Source: a virus
IMG/VR virus record: IMGVR_UViG_3300042430_002694
Location: 186,001 to 250,000 of that record
Reading direction: 5' to 3' (one strand)
DNA: 64,000 bases
A program made the position numbers and the translations under genes. The notes under the pieces were generated by a model that was not told where the DNA came from, did no database searches, and saw only the letters and a program-made list of their open reading frames with translations. This document shows positions 16,997 to 24,742 of the stretch, in pieces; the first letter of the stretch is position 1; the number at the start of each line of letters is the position of its first letter.

Positions 16997-17716
16997 TTAA
17001 TTTTTGAAGATATTCTTCTTAATCATTCTCACCACTATCCTAGACGATGCTGTCTCTAACGCCTTTTTAGTTGTAATACCAATGGTAGATTGGTTAAATT
17101 TAATTTCACTATCGTCCACTCCATCTAAAATAGAAACGGTTTTAATAGTGGAAGCTTCGCCTAATCCTGAACCAACTAGAACTTCTCCAGTCTCAGCATC
17201 AACGAATTTTACCTGTAAACCCAGTCGAGTTGTTTGAGTTGTTTTAGACTCGCCGTTTATTCTAACGACTTCATCTTCTGATACAGAGAAATCGTAAACT
17301 TCAATATAGACAAAGTATTTTGCTAACTTGATTTTACCACGGCCGTCTAGTTTATTCTCAGTGAATCCTTTATCAGACGCTTTAAATTGACTAATCATTC
17401 TCTCTTTAATTTCAAGTTTGTCTTCAGTAAATACAAAACGGTTTGTGTATTCCAAATATTCCAATACAATATTTGTTACACCAAGACCAACCCGTTTATC
17501 CTTTAACTCAGGATACATTTCGTAAAGCTCCTCATTAATTCCAATCTTTAATAATTGAATAGGAATTTTAATTGTGTCAGTATATTCCGGAACAGAGTCA
17601 ATTGACATCTTCTTTTCAAAAGAAGCTCGGTACTGCTCAGTCTTGATTGAACCAGGCTGAGCAATACATAAGCTTACTGAGAAAAGCATTATTAAGATAA
17701 GTGCTAATCTCTTCAT
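16997..17716 (-). CDS. CsgG-like curli-secretion/assembly family protein
   Basis: A 239-aa protein with signal peptide (ending CIAQ). The region KFVDAETGEVLVGSGLGEAS (about residues 170-190), preceded by a strand block (AKYFVYIEVYDFSV) and followed by a helix with basic residues (SSRIVVRMIKKNIFK), matches the layout of CsgG-family proteins, which form the outer-membrane pore for curli or adhesive fibre export. The lipobox Cys of classical CsgG is not clear: a Cys lies in the signal peptide but not directly at the cleavage site. Call is by pattern, not search. Confidence 0.5.
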   Translation of the reverse strand: MKRLALILIMLFSVSLCIAQPGSIKTEQYRASFEKKMSIDSVPEYTDTIKIPIQLLKIGINEELYEMYPELKDKRVGLGVTNIVLEYLEYTNRFVFTEDKLEIKERMISQFKASDKGFTENKLDGRGKIKLAKYFVYIEVYDFSVSEDEVVRINGESKTTQTTRLGLQVKFVDAETGEVLVGSGLGEASTIKTVSILDGVDDSEIKFNQSTIGITTKKALETASSRIVVRMIKKNIFKN

Positions 17717-17718
17717 GA

Positions 17719-18081
17719 TTATTCGGTTACGTTATTTGAAGTAGTATTAGAAAGAGATACTCCATCTTCTTCGTCAACCTTTTGAATTAACATTTTATCA
17801 CGATCTTCTGAATTGAACCAGTAGTCAACTACTTTATTTAGGTTACCAACAAAGGCTCCCAATAAAAGAAGTAGTAATTCTTTCCAATCTTCTGCGATTG
17901 TTACTCCAAAAAATACAGCTGAATTAATTCCAGCAATAATAAAGAAGAAAAGAAATAGAACGATTCCTGTAATTTTCCAACGGTTTGACTGCATTTGTTG
18001 TAGCATGTAGTAGAAGCGATTCTTGTCTTCAACCTTTACGTATGCAGATTCACCGATTAATAATTTTTTCAAATTAGACAT
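17719..18081 (-). CDS. Holin-like membrane protein, 120 aa
   Basis: Two strong hydrophobic segments (about residues 36-58 and 66-82) separated by a short polar turn, then GNLNKVVDYWFNSEDRDK. A Y/W-W-F-x-S-x-x-x-R/K tail after the last helix is seen in many phage holins. It sits in the same block as the endolysin. It would permeabilise the inner membrane to release the endolysin; other small membrane proteins in the block (13835, 18143) are alternatives. Confidence 0.5.
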   Translation of the reverse strand: MSNLKKLLIGESAYVKVEDKNRFYYMLQQMQSNRWKITGIVLFLFFFIIAGINSAVFFGVTIAEDWKELLLLLLGAFVGNLNKVVDYWFNSEDRDKMLIQKVDEEDGVSLSNTTSNNVTE

Positions 18082-18116
18082 TGTAGTAGTAGTTTATTTT
18101 TAGTTCTGAAAATAAA

Positions 18117-18138
18117 AAGGCGGACGTTAATCCGCCTT
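18117..18138 (-). terminator. Rho-independent terminator
   Basis: An 8-bp inverted repeat (AAGGCGGA/TCCGCCTT) with a 6-nt loop, followed on the reverse strand by TTTTTATTTT, just after the stop of the 113-aa gene. Confidence 0.8.
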
Positions 18139-18142
18139 CTGA

Positions 18143-18484
18143 TTACCAAGGAGCGTCTTCAGACTCGCTCTTCTTCTTTTCCGCTGGTTTTTCAGCTGGA
18201 GCTTTCTCAACAACTCTCTCACGGATTACTGTGTTAGTTCCGCCTGATTGTTTTTGTTGATTTGTATTATTGTTTTCAAGATTAACGTTGATAACTGGTT
18301 GAGCTGCTGGTGCAACCTGTTCAGTTTTCGTTTCTTCTTTTTCATGGTCACCTCCGTTAAATAGAGTAGTTGTAAGCCATGTACCTCCAGCTAAAACTGC
18401 CGTAGAGATCGTACCGATCAGGGTCTTCTTAAGACCTGACCATGTTCCATCATTTGTTTCTGCTGCGTTTGTTTCCTCAGACAT
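18143..18484 (-). CDS. Membrane-anchored Lys/Glu/Pro-rich protein, 113 aa
   Basis: One hydrophobic helix (about residues 22-41, IGTISTAVLAGGTWLTTTLF), then a hydrophilic tail (about 45-113) rich in K, E, P, N and Q (EKAPAEKPAEKKKSE). A single anchor with an extended charged periplasmic tail fits a spanin- or TonB-like spacer; with endolysin and holin-like genes nearby, a lysis role is plausible but unproven. A terminator follows its stop. Confidence 0.5.
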   Translation of the reverse strand: MSEETNAAETNDGTWSGLKKTLIGTISTAVLAGGTWLTTTLFNGGDHEKEETKTEQVAPAAQPVINVNLENNNTNQQKQSGGTNTVIRERVVEKAPAEKPAEKKKSESEDAPW

Positions 18485-18491
18485 TGTTTGT

Positions 18492-20414
18492 TTATTTTTT
18501 TATGATTTTAGTAGAGTTAATTTGATCAACTGCCTGTAAAGAAGCAACGTATAATCCGCTAGTTAACTGATTAATATTGGAAGAGTATACGTATTTTCCA
18601 GCTGGCATGTCTTGATCAAGTATAACAAATTGTTCTGATCCGTTTAGGTCAACGATTACTAACTTAACCATTCCGCTATTCTTAACTGAGAAGTCAAAGC
18701 TTATCTCTCCAGTAGTTGGATTGGGAAATGCGGTAATTTCAAAGTTATCCAATTGACCAGAAGGTCCAGCCATTTTAGCAACGATTAAGATGCCGTTTGC
18801 TGCGGTGATTGATAAATCCCTAGATTGATTGTCTCCTGAGAATTTTCTAGAAGTATACAAAGGCGATGCCTCCCAATCAATTTGAGGTTTAAGTGCGATA
18901 AATCTCAATTTAAAAACTTCATAATTATCTGGAATCATGTAGCTTTTGTTAGCTGATGGATCGTAACCGGCCCATTCGATAATTCCGCCAGTTGGATTGA
19001 ATGAAGACATCCACTGCATTGATTTAGCAGAGTTAGTAATGTCTTTAAATTCCAATAAGGTCTGATCGTATAACATTGCTAATTGAAGAGACGAAATATC
19101 CTTTCCTCCAGTTTTAACAGTAACCGGTATTTCTACTAGATTTCCTGAATTTACAGAAAGATTAGGAAGATTAACTTCAATTGAGCTCGTTGGAAAATCG
19201 TATTCAACTGTCATATCAATTACGTTTTCAGTTTGAGCTGGGGTTCCAGCCGGTGGATTGATCATTACTTCAATTGGCGTTAAACGAGCCATGTTGTAAC
19301 CCGTACCGTTTGCATCTCCTGGAACAAGTACGTAATATTGAACTGAATCAGGTTGTCCTGGTAAAATGTCGTAGTAGAAGTTTGTTACTCCAGCATAAGT
19401 TGAAGTATAGTTAGTCGATGGAGATCCTGTGATTGTTGTGTATTGGGCAGCAGTAAAGAACTTAACATCCTCAACGGCATTAGGCCATTCAGTGAATCTT
19501 CCAGCAATTCTACCAAATACTCCGTATGCATCAGTTATTGTTACGTTAGTTGAACCGTTAACATCTGCTGTATAGAAGTCGAATCCGGAAGGAGTCGCTG
19601 ACCCTAACACCCATTGATTAATTAATTGAGCATCTGCTGTTGATATAACGTTTCCTACCGTCATCGTATCACCTTTAATTGCAAGGCGTACATCATAATA
19701 AGTAGTATCAATAATTTCGCTAAATGCAAAATTTCCACTTAGGTCAGTTACGTACGTATCATGAGTTCCCCAAGTACCTCCAGCTTTTACCTTTTTCTCA
19801 AGAGCTAAAGTTAAGTTCTTTGCTCCAGTTCCAGTAACGTTTGTAAATTTACCATGGAAGTCTAAAGTAGGCTGTTCCCATACACCGCCGTAGCTATGCT
19901 TGCTTAGAGTAGTATCTAAACCTGTCTGAGATGCAGCGAGTGTAGTAAAAGAAGCTGCGCCACTAAACGTAAGAGCACTGATTGAGGGTAACGCATAAAA
20001 CGATGCAGCTGCAACGTGAGTAAAGGTTATTTCAAAGGTTTCACCGTCCGCTAGAGTATAAGTACTGCTGTTTCCAGTATACACTAATGAAAGGGTTACG
20101 TAACCGGTAGCATTACTATCTACTGACTGTAAATATAAGTTAGTAGGCGATCCAACTAGCGCAACTGATGCACTAGCAAATGCATCCTTATCGTAAAATA
20201 TTCGAGTTTGAATACCTGTGTATTTTGAGATAGTTGCATTCTTTAGCGTGATTCTGGCTTTGGACTGACCTAGCGTACTTGTACCAACTTGATATGTCGT
20301 ATCAATGATTGTCCAAATTCCTGCGCCTGGGGCAGGAGGTCCACTTTGAGCATAAACTCCAGTAGAGAGTGCGCACGTGACTAGTGCGAATAGAATAAAG
20401 ATTATTTTTTTCAT
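18492..20414 (-). CDS. Secreted cohesin/dockerin-like protein with T9SS C-terminal sorting domain, 640 aa
   Basis: Domains in order: signal peptide (1-22, VYAQ); an N-terminal cohesin-like beta domain (about 50-150); an SdrD-B/Ig-like segment (about 190-260); a dockerin-like calcium loop region (about 270-310, ADVNGSTNVTITDAYGVFG); a second cohesin-like domain (about 420-525, LQLAMLYDQTLLEFKDI); and a type A T9SS sorting domain (about 555-640, FPNPTTGEISFDF ... GLYVASL ... IIKK). The sorting domain directs export across the outer membrane and is restricted to Bacteroidota, so it identifies the host. The protein should end up outside the host cell or on its surface. Confidence 0.8.
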   Translation of the reverse strand: MKKIIFILFALVTCALSTGVYAQSGPPAPGAGIWTIIDTTYQVGTSTLGQSKARITLKNATISKYTGIQTRIFYDKDAFASASVALVGSPTNLYLQSVDSNATGYVTLSLVYTGNSSTYTLADGETFEITFTHVAAASFYALPSISALTFSGAASFTTLAASQTGLDTTLSKHSYGGVWEQPTLDFHGKFTNVTGTGAKNLTLALEKKVKAGGTWGTHDTYVTDLSGNFAFSEIIDTTYYDVRLAIKGDTMTVGNVISTADAQLINQWVLGSATPSGFDFYTADVNGSTNVTITDAYGVFGRIAGRFTEWPNAVEDVKFFTAAQYTTITGSPSTNYTSTYAGVTNFYYDILPGQPDSVQYYVLVPGDANGTGYNMARLTPIEVMINPPAGTPAQTENVIDMTVEYDFPTSSIEVNLPNLSVNSGNLVEIPVTVKTGGKDISSLQLAMLYDQTLLEFKDITNSAKSMQWMSSFNPTGGIIEWAGYDPSANKSYMIPDNYEVFKLRFIALKPQIDWEASPLYTSRKFSGDNQSRDLSITAANGILIVAKMAGPSGQLDNFEITAFPNPTTGEISFDFSVKNSGMVKLVIVDLNGSEQFVILDQDMPAGKYVYSSNINQLTSGLYVASLQAVDQINSTKIIKK

Positions 20415-20432
20415 CGAAGAACATTTGTTTTT

Positions 20433-21257
20433 TTATTTTAATAAAGCGTAATACTCGTTAAAGTGTTTAATACGGTCAGCCAAACCAATCGTTCCACCAT
20501 TAACTCTCTTAGTTACCGCAGTTACAGCAGCAGTGTCTGCTCCTTTATCACAAATCGCCCATAAGCCATTAGACTGAAAAAAGAAAGCAGCCGATGCGAG
20601 TGGGTATTTTGTAGCGACTAGATCCGGATTAGCAACAGTATCCTCGCCGATAAATTTTGCAAAGTTTGTGTAATTCGATTTACCAGTCAATTGAATGTAA
20701 CCGCGACCTCTGAATTTAAAACCTTCTTTCGAAGCTTCATCTCCATTACCCATTCTAGAAGCATACACTCTAGCAGCGATTTTTTCAGGTTGACGAGCAT
20801 AAGACTCGTTTAAGTTACCAGGAAAATACTTTCCGAAGATCTTTTTAAGACCGTCAGCTGAATAGTTTAGATTCTCGTTAACTGCTTTGAATCCTCCACT
20901 TTCGTGTCCACATTGCGCAAGGAAGTGAGCTAATCTTAAAGGATTAGTGATTCCGAATTTTGCAGCTGTGTCAGGAATTTGAGCGATTACTGCTGCTGGT
21001 ACATGTCCAGCTAGTTTTTCAAGTTTAAAACTTGATGGTGGGATTGGCGTAGCTGCTGGAGCTGCAACTGGAGCTGCACCAAACATCTTAGCCCAAGTAG
21101 CATCTCCGACGATACCGTCAGGAGTAAGCCCGTTTGCTTGCTGCCATGCTTTGACAGCGGTTTCTGTTCCAGGTCCGAAGCTTCCATCTGCGCCTACTCC
21201 TAGGAGTGCTTGCATTTTGGCAACCTCTGGGCCATTAGATCCATTCTTTAATAGCAT
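20433..21257 (-). CDS. Endolysin: peptidoglycan-binding domain plus GH19 chitinase/muramidase-like domain
   Basis: A 274-aa protein. Residues 1-62 form a PG_binding_1 repeat (GPEVAKMQALLGVGADGSFG ... DGIVGDATWAKM). After a Pro/Ala linker (about 65-78), the GH19-type domain spans about 84-274, with HFLAQCGHESGGF carrying the catalytic Glu and FRGRGYIQLTGKSNY the substrate-cleft motif. No signal peptide, so release needs a holin. It cleaves cell-wall glycan at lysis. A reverse-strand ATAAATAA box precedes it, as expected for a late gene. Confidence 0.9.
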   Translation of the reverse strand: MLLKNGSNGPEVAKMQALLGVGADGSFGPGTETAVKAWQQANGLTPDGIVGDATWAKMFGAAPVAAPAATPIPPSSFKLEKLAGHVPAAVIAQIPDTAAKFGITNPLRLAHFLAQCGHESGGFKAVNENLNYSADGLKKIFGKYFPGNLNESYARQPEKIAARVYASRMGNGDEASKEGFKFRGRGYIQLTGKSNYTNFAKFIGEDTVANPDLVATKYPLASAAFFFQSNGLWAICDKGADTAAVTAVTKRVNGGTIGLADRIKHFNEYYALLK

Positions 21258-21274
21258 TTGAAAAGGGTTTTTTG

Positions 21275-21282
21275 TTATTTAT
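21275..21282 (-). promoter_or_regulatory. ATAAATAA late-like promoter box
   Basis: Reverse strand reads GATAAATAAC 17 nt before the endolysin start at 21257. Confidence 0.4.
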
Positions 21283-21312
21283 CAATTACTGACCTAAAAA
21301 AGAGTCATTAAA

Positions 21313-21337
21313 AAACCCCCAGTTTAAGCTGGGGGTT
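21313..21337 (-). terminator. Rho-independent terminator
   Basis: AACCCCCAG/CTGGGGGTT stem with a 6-nt loop; on the reverse strand a T-run follows. It closes the 21358-21960 gene. Confidence 0.85.
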
Positions 21338-21357
21338 ACTAGTAAACTCGTAAATTC

Positions 21358-21960
21358 TTAAACAATATCAGTTGATTCCAATAGAGTGTAAGTGAATGAA
21401 TTTCCGTGGATTGCTTTAGCTAGATTTGCAAGTTTCATTAAGGCATTAAAGTCTGCAACCTTTTTAAATACTTGACAACCTTCGGACCAGTTTTCAACGT
21501 ATTCAGATTGAGTTTTTGGGTTAGAGCGGTGACCGTTAATTCCAAAGATTCCTTCTTGAATTGTTGTTTCGTCATACTTCATGTCTTTGTTTTTATCACG
21601 ATAAACTTTAACTGGCTTAACCTGTCTTAGTGCTTCGTATTTGCCCTGGTGTAATCCAATCGCCCACATTCCACGATATTGTCCTGGAACTACTCGAGCA
21701 ACTCCATTTGGATTGTGATATTCAAGCATAGCTTTCTTACCCGGATCAGTAGTTATTGGCCAGCAGTTAAATTGCCATACGCCGTTAACTTTATAAGAAG
21801 CAGTCATCCAATCGTCAAATAGATTAGTAACTTTATCTGCGATTGCCGCTGAGTTATTTCTAACCCCAACTAGATTTAGGTCATAGTCTTTGGCCCCTTC
21901 GAACCAAGCATAACCCTTTGCCTTAACTGCAGCCTCGATCATTTCTTTTGTGTAATTCAT
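21358..21960 (-). CDS. L,D-transpeptidase-like wall-active protein, 200 aa
   Basis: The segment GINGHRSNPKTQSEYVENWS ending in SEGCQVF (about residues 134-160) reproduces the YkuD spacing of a His followed ~20 residues later by S-x-G-C with catalytic Cys. The N-terminus lacks a signal peptide, unlike host enzymes, and a similar domain occurs in phage wall-modifying proteins. It starts after an AAAGGA-like sequence 7 nt upstream, rare in this window. Placed beside the endolysin, a role in peptidoglycan cleavage or remodelling is likely; direct proof is absent. Confidence 0.55.
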   Translation of the reverse strand: MNYTKEMIEAAVKAKGYAWFEGAKDYDLNLVGVRNNSAAIADKVTNLFDDWMTASYKVNGVWQFNCWPITTDPGKKAMLEYHNPNGVARVVPGQYRGMWAIGLHQGKYEALRQVKPVKVYRDKNKDMKYDETTIQEGIFGINGHRSNPKTQSEYVENWSEGCQVFKKVADFNALMKLANLAKAIHGNSFTYTLLESTDIV

Positions 21961-22001
21961 AATATTTTCCTTTGTACTTTTTATTATTTAACTAACAGGC
22001 T

Positions 22002-22403
22002 ATGCTTAAAACTATGATAAATAACCTTACCGTGAGAGAATACATTAATAAGAAGAGTGCGAATCTTCTTTTGGGATGGTGTATTGAAAAGTATGGCCCA
22101 AGTAAGTACAACAATCTCAAAACGTTGAAGATTCAGATTGATCCGAACCATATACATTTCGGAATGTATGAACCTTGTCAAAACACAATCATTTTAAATC
22201 CAAAAAGACACAGGTCGTTACTTTCTTGGTGCAGCACAGTAATCCATGAATACACCCATTTCAAACAGGACATGGAAAAATACGGAGAATACCGAACAAG
22301 TTACGAAAAACATCCATACGAGATAACGTGTAATAAGAGAGGATATCGCGATCAACTTGAGGCCAGAAGATGGCTTATTCGGAAACTCTGCACAAATTCT
22401 TAG
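22002..22403 (+). CDS. Small HExxH metallopeptidase-like protein, 133 aa
   Basis: VIHEYTHFKQDMEKY (about residues 82-96) holds HExxH, and HPYEITCNKRG ~25 residues later supplies a Glu in the third-ligand position, giving a SprT/gluzincin-like zinc site. No signal peptide, so it is cytoplasmic. ATG 22002 is used; ATG 22014 and an ATAAATAA box at 22017-22024 leave the exact start uncertain. It is divergent from the reverse block with 41 bp between starts. Confidence 0.6.
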   Translation: MLKTMINNLTVREYINKKSANLLLGWCIEKYGPSKYNNLKTLKIQIDPNHIHFGMYEPCQNTIILNPKRHRSLLSWCSTVIHEYTHFKQDMEKYGEYRTSYEKHPYEITCNKRGYRDQLEARRWLIRKLCTNS

Positions 22404-22409
22404 TATAAT
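22404..22409 (+). promoter_or_regulatory. TATAAT-type promoter box
   Basis: TTAGTATAATAAT, 35 nt before the small lipoprotein at 22445. Confidence 0.5.
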
Positions 22410-22444
22410 AATTCTCTAAATTAAAAACAAAAATAACCAGAAAC

Positions 22445-22618
22445 ATGAAGAAATCAATTTTGCTTTTCGCTTTTGCACTAGTTGCAATGATCGCTATCAC
22501 TAGCTGTTCTAACTCTGCTCCAGCTGACTCTACTGTTACTGTTGCTGACTCAACTCTAGTTGACTCAACTTCAGTAACCACTGACTCAACTCTAGTTGAC
22601 ACAGTTACTGTAAAGTAA
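22445..22618 (+). CDS. Small lipoprotein with Asp-Ser-Thr repeats, 57 aa
   Basis: ATG 22445 opens MKKSILLFAFALVAMIAIT-SCSNS, a signal peptide with a Bacteroidota-type lipobox (T-S-C-S), then repeats of (D)STLVDST. Acylation at the Cys would tether the acidic tail in the envelope. It has its own promoter and terminator, a monocistronic arrangement suggesting strong separate expression. Function unknown; superinfection exclusion is a guess from the type. Confidence 0.7.
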   Translation: MKKSILLFAFALVAMIAITSCSNSAPADSTVTVADSTLVDSTSVTTDSTLVDTVTVK

Positions 22619-22642
22619 TCAGAGAAACCTCTCGACTCTAAG

Positions 22643-22666
22643 TGCCTAGATTTCTAGGCATTTTTT
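22643..22666 (+). terminator. Rho-independent terminator
   Basis: TGCCTAGA-TT-TCTAGGCA perfect 8-bp stem followed by TTTTTTG. Confidence 0.9.
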
Positions 22667-22699
22667 GTTTAACTTGTTAAACCCTTTCGACTTTTATAG

Positions 22700-22705
22700 T
22701 AGAAT
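22700..22705 (+). promoter_or_regulatory. TATAAT-like promoter box (TAGAAT)
   Basis: ATAGTAGAATAA, 15 nt before ATG 22721. Confidence 0.4.
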
Positions 22706-22720
22706 AAATTAAACTGAAAT

Positions 22721-22966
22721 ATGGATCAAAATGTCAGAGTCGGTCTTGAAAATTCAAGCCCAATCGTTTGCGAATCTTGCGGGAACGATACGTTTAAAGA
22801 AGCGAGCTACTTACGTAGAGTTTCTAAATTATTAACAGGATCAGCTGAGGATATGATTGTCCCAGTTCCTACTTTTACCTGCTCAAAGTGCTCTCACGTA
22901 AATGAACAGTTTCAAGTAAAGGACGCTAAACCTCAATCAACTGACAAACCTAAAATTATCTCTTAA
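22721..22966 (+). CDS. Zinc-ribbon protein, 81 aa
   Basis: Two CxxC knuckles (CESCGNDTF near residue 13 and CSKCSHV near residue 57) separated by ~40 residues make a zinc ribbon of a type common as short unknown genes in T4-like phages. It could bind nucleic acid or a protein partner. It is followed 3 nt later by thioredoxin, apparently in one operon. Confidence 0.7.
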   Translation: MDQNVRVGLENSSPIVCESCGNDTFKEASYLRRVSKLLTGSAEDMIVPVPTFTCSKCSHVNEQFQVKDAKPQSTDKPKIIS

Positions 22967-22969
22967 CTT

Positions 22970-23248
22970 ATGTTAATTATAACAGACTATTGGGCTCCAT
23001 GGTGCGGTCCTTGTAAAGTAATGATGCCAGCTATTTCAGAATTATCGGAACGATTTAATGTACCTGATTCTCAAATTGAGATTAGAAAGGTAAACGTTGA
23101 CGAAAATCCTGAACTTGCCAGTAAATTTGGAATCAGGGGAATCCCTACTCTTATTTTTGTTAAAGACGATCAAGAAGTAAAGAGACTTAGTGGTCTTAGA
23201 ACAAAGAATCAGATACTTGAAGAAATCGAAACAATACAAAATTCATAA
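22970..23248 (+). CDS. Thioredoxin
   Basis: A 92-aa thioredoxin fold with active site APWCGPCKV (about residues 8-16) and the cis-Pro loop GIRGIPTLIF (about 57-66). Slightly shorter than bacterial TrxA because the first helix is trimmed. It would reduce disulfides, for example in ribonucleotide reductase, or serve as a polymerase factor as in T7. Its stop overlaps the next ATG (TAATG). Confidence 0.9.
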   Translation: MLIITDYWAPWCGPCKVMMPAISELSERFNVPDSQIEIRKVNVDENPELASKFGIRGIPTLIFVKDDQEVKRLSGLRTKNQILEEIETIQNS

Positions 23249-23931
23249 TGGAAATTACATTTATAAGTGATACACATTGGATTGTATCTGATCCAGTTAA
23301 TACAGAAGACCTAAATGATCTTCTGCCTGGAGGTCCTATCTTGGTCCACGCAGGTGATGTATCTGGGCGTGGAACTGAGCGTGAAATTAGAGTATTCCTT
23401 AAATGGTTTAGTTCACAACCCTATATGCATAAGATCCTAATTGCTGGAAACCACGACTTCTTTTTTGAGGTAGCAAAACCAGAGGAGGTTCAGGCTCTGC
23501 TTGCTGAGTATCCTGGAATTACCTACTTAAATGATAGTGGCGTAACGATTGAGGGTATTAAATTCTGGGGAAGTCCAGTAACTCCATTCTTTCATAATTG
23601 GGCATTTAATCGATATGAAAATGAAATAGGTCCACATTGGGATCTTATTCCGGAAGGAATTGATGTTCTGATAACGCACGGGCCTCCTCATGGAATCTTG
23701 GATAAAACTATCAGAGAAGGTTGGAGCGTTGGTTGTAAAAGTCTAAAGGCTAAGGTTGATCAAATTAAACCCCAAGTTCATGTATTCGGCCACATACACG
23801 AAGAGATGGGCCAAGTAGAAATAGGCGGTACTACATTTATTAATGCGTCAGTGGTCGATGAACGATATCGACTATGGCATAATCGCCCGCCAGTTATTAA
23901 CGTTGAACCAAGATCAGAAAATTTAGTATAA
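23248..23931 (+). CDS. Calcineurin-like phosphoesterase (MPPED-like)
   Basis: A 227-aa protein with metal-site blocks ISDTHW, HAGDVSGRG, AGNHDFFF, THGPPHG and FGHIHE. The THGPPHG block is typical of the MPPED/YfcE-like branch acting on phosphodiesters, including 2',3'-cyclic nucleotides. In this phage it could be part of RNA end processing. Its stop TAA lies within the next promoter box. Confidence 0.8.
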   Translation: MEITFISDTHWIVSDPVNTEDLNDLLPGGPILVHAGDVSGRGTEREIRVFLKWFSSQPYMHKILIAGNHDFFFEVAKPEEVQALLAEYPGITYLNDSGVTIEGIKFWGSPVTPFFHNWAFNRYENEIGPHWDLIPEGIDVLITHGPPHGILDKTIREGWSVGCKSLKAKVDQIKPQVHVFGHIHEEMGQVEIGGTTFINASVVDERYRLWHNRPPVINVEPRSENLV

Positions 23932-23932
23932 T
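23927..23932 (+). promoter_or_regulatory. Promoter box predicting a leaderless mRNA
   Basis: TTAGTATAATAACTCT-ATG: exactly 6 nt between the hexamer and ATG 23939. Confidence 0.5.
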
Positions 23933-23938
23933 AACTCT

Positions 23939-24157
23939 ATGGAAATAGAAACTAATAAACCACGAGTTGTTTGGAATCCTGGAATTTATTCAATCTTTGC
24001 ACTGCTAACTGCGATGATCGGTTATCAGATTCACAATAGCATTTTTTGGGCGATCATGGACTTCTTTTTCATGCCATTCGCTTGGATTAAATGGTTAATC
24101 ATGCATGAAGTAAATATCACAATCATTAAGGAAACGTTTTCCTTTTTTCTAAAATAA
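23939..24157 (+). CDS. Small membrane protein, 72 aa
   Basis: Hydrophobic segments at about residues 15-30 and 33-52 (FALLTAMIGYQI and IFWAIMDFFFMPFAWIKWLIM), probably two membrane helices. It has a leaderless-type promoter. Function unknown. Confidence 0.6.
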   Translation: MEIETNKPRVVWNPGIYSIFALLTAMIGYQIHNSIFWAIMDFFFMPFAWIKWLIMHEVNITIIKETFSFFLK

Positions 24158-24165
24158 AAATCAAT

Positions 24166-24429
24166 ATGAAAAAATTAGTAATTTTAACAGCGATCCTATT
24201 CTCATTCGCTTCATGTACTGAAAACTCGCGAGTTAAAAACTTCGGCGGTGAAGGCACTATCAATTTACCAAAGGGCAGAAAATTGGTAACTGTAACGTGG
24301 AAAGAGACTCAAATCTGGTATTTGACTCGGCCGATGGATTCAAGTGATGTTGCTCAAACCTATCAGTTCCATGAAGAATCGAGTTATGGCGTAATGGAAG
24401 GTACGTATAATATAATCGAGTCTAAGTAA
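24166..24429 (+). CDS. Lipoprotein, 87 aa
   Basis: Signal peptide MKKLVILTAILFSF-ASC with a lipobox Cys at residue 17, then a beta-rich domain (KGRKLVTVTWKETQIWYLTRP) resembling small phage-encoded lipoproteins with a W-K-E-x-x-x-W-Y motif. Envelope location is likely; the role is unknown. Confidence 0.65.
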   Translation: MKKLVILTAILFSFASCTENSRVKNFGGEGTINLPKGRKLVTVTWKETQIWYLTRPMDSSDVAQTYQFHEESSYGVMEGTYNIIESK

Positions 24430-24435
24430 CTCAAA

Positions 24436-24523
24436 GGAGGATTGGCAGAGTGGTCGATCGCGGCAGTCTTGAAAACTGTTGTACCGCAAGGTACCGTAGG
24501 TTCGAATCCTACATCCTCCGCCA
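24436..24523 (+). tRNA. tRNA-Ser(UGA)
   Basis: Class II cloverleaf: acceptor GGAGGAT/ATCCTCC, anticodon loop CTTGAAA, long variable arm, T-loop TTCGAAT, CCA encoded. It stands alone, outside the main tRNA cluster. Confidence 0.95.
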
Positions 24524-24539
24524 AAAAAATCAATAAACA

Positions 24540-24728
24540 ATGGGACTATTCGGAGCAATCGCTAATATAGCAAGCGCAACAGTAAAAACAGCATTGTCAC
24601 CAATCGCAGTCGTAAAGGATGCAGTTGACGTGGCAACCGGTGGCGAAGCTACCGCAACAAAGGATTTAATAAACTCGGTCGGCGAAGACTTATCTGACGC
24701 AGTCGATGAGGTAGTTGATCCTTATTAA
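24540..24728 (+). CDS. Small Ala/Val-rich unknown protein, 62 aa
   Basis: Begins MGLFGAIANIASATVKTALSP, an amphipathic helix-like N-terminus, and ends acidic (DAVDEVVDPY). It starts 16 nt after the tRNA-Ser. Similar short MGLFG proteins occur in phages, but no function is known to me. Confidence 0.55.
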   Translation: MGLFGAIANIASATVKTALSPIAVVKDAVDVATGGEATATKDLINSVGEDLSDAVDEVVDPY

Positions 24729-24742
24729 AAAAATAACAGTAT

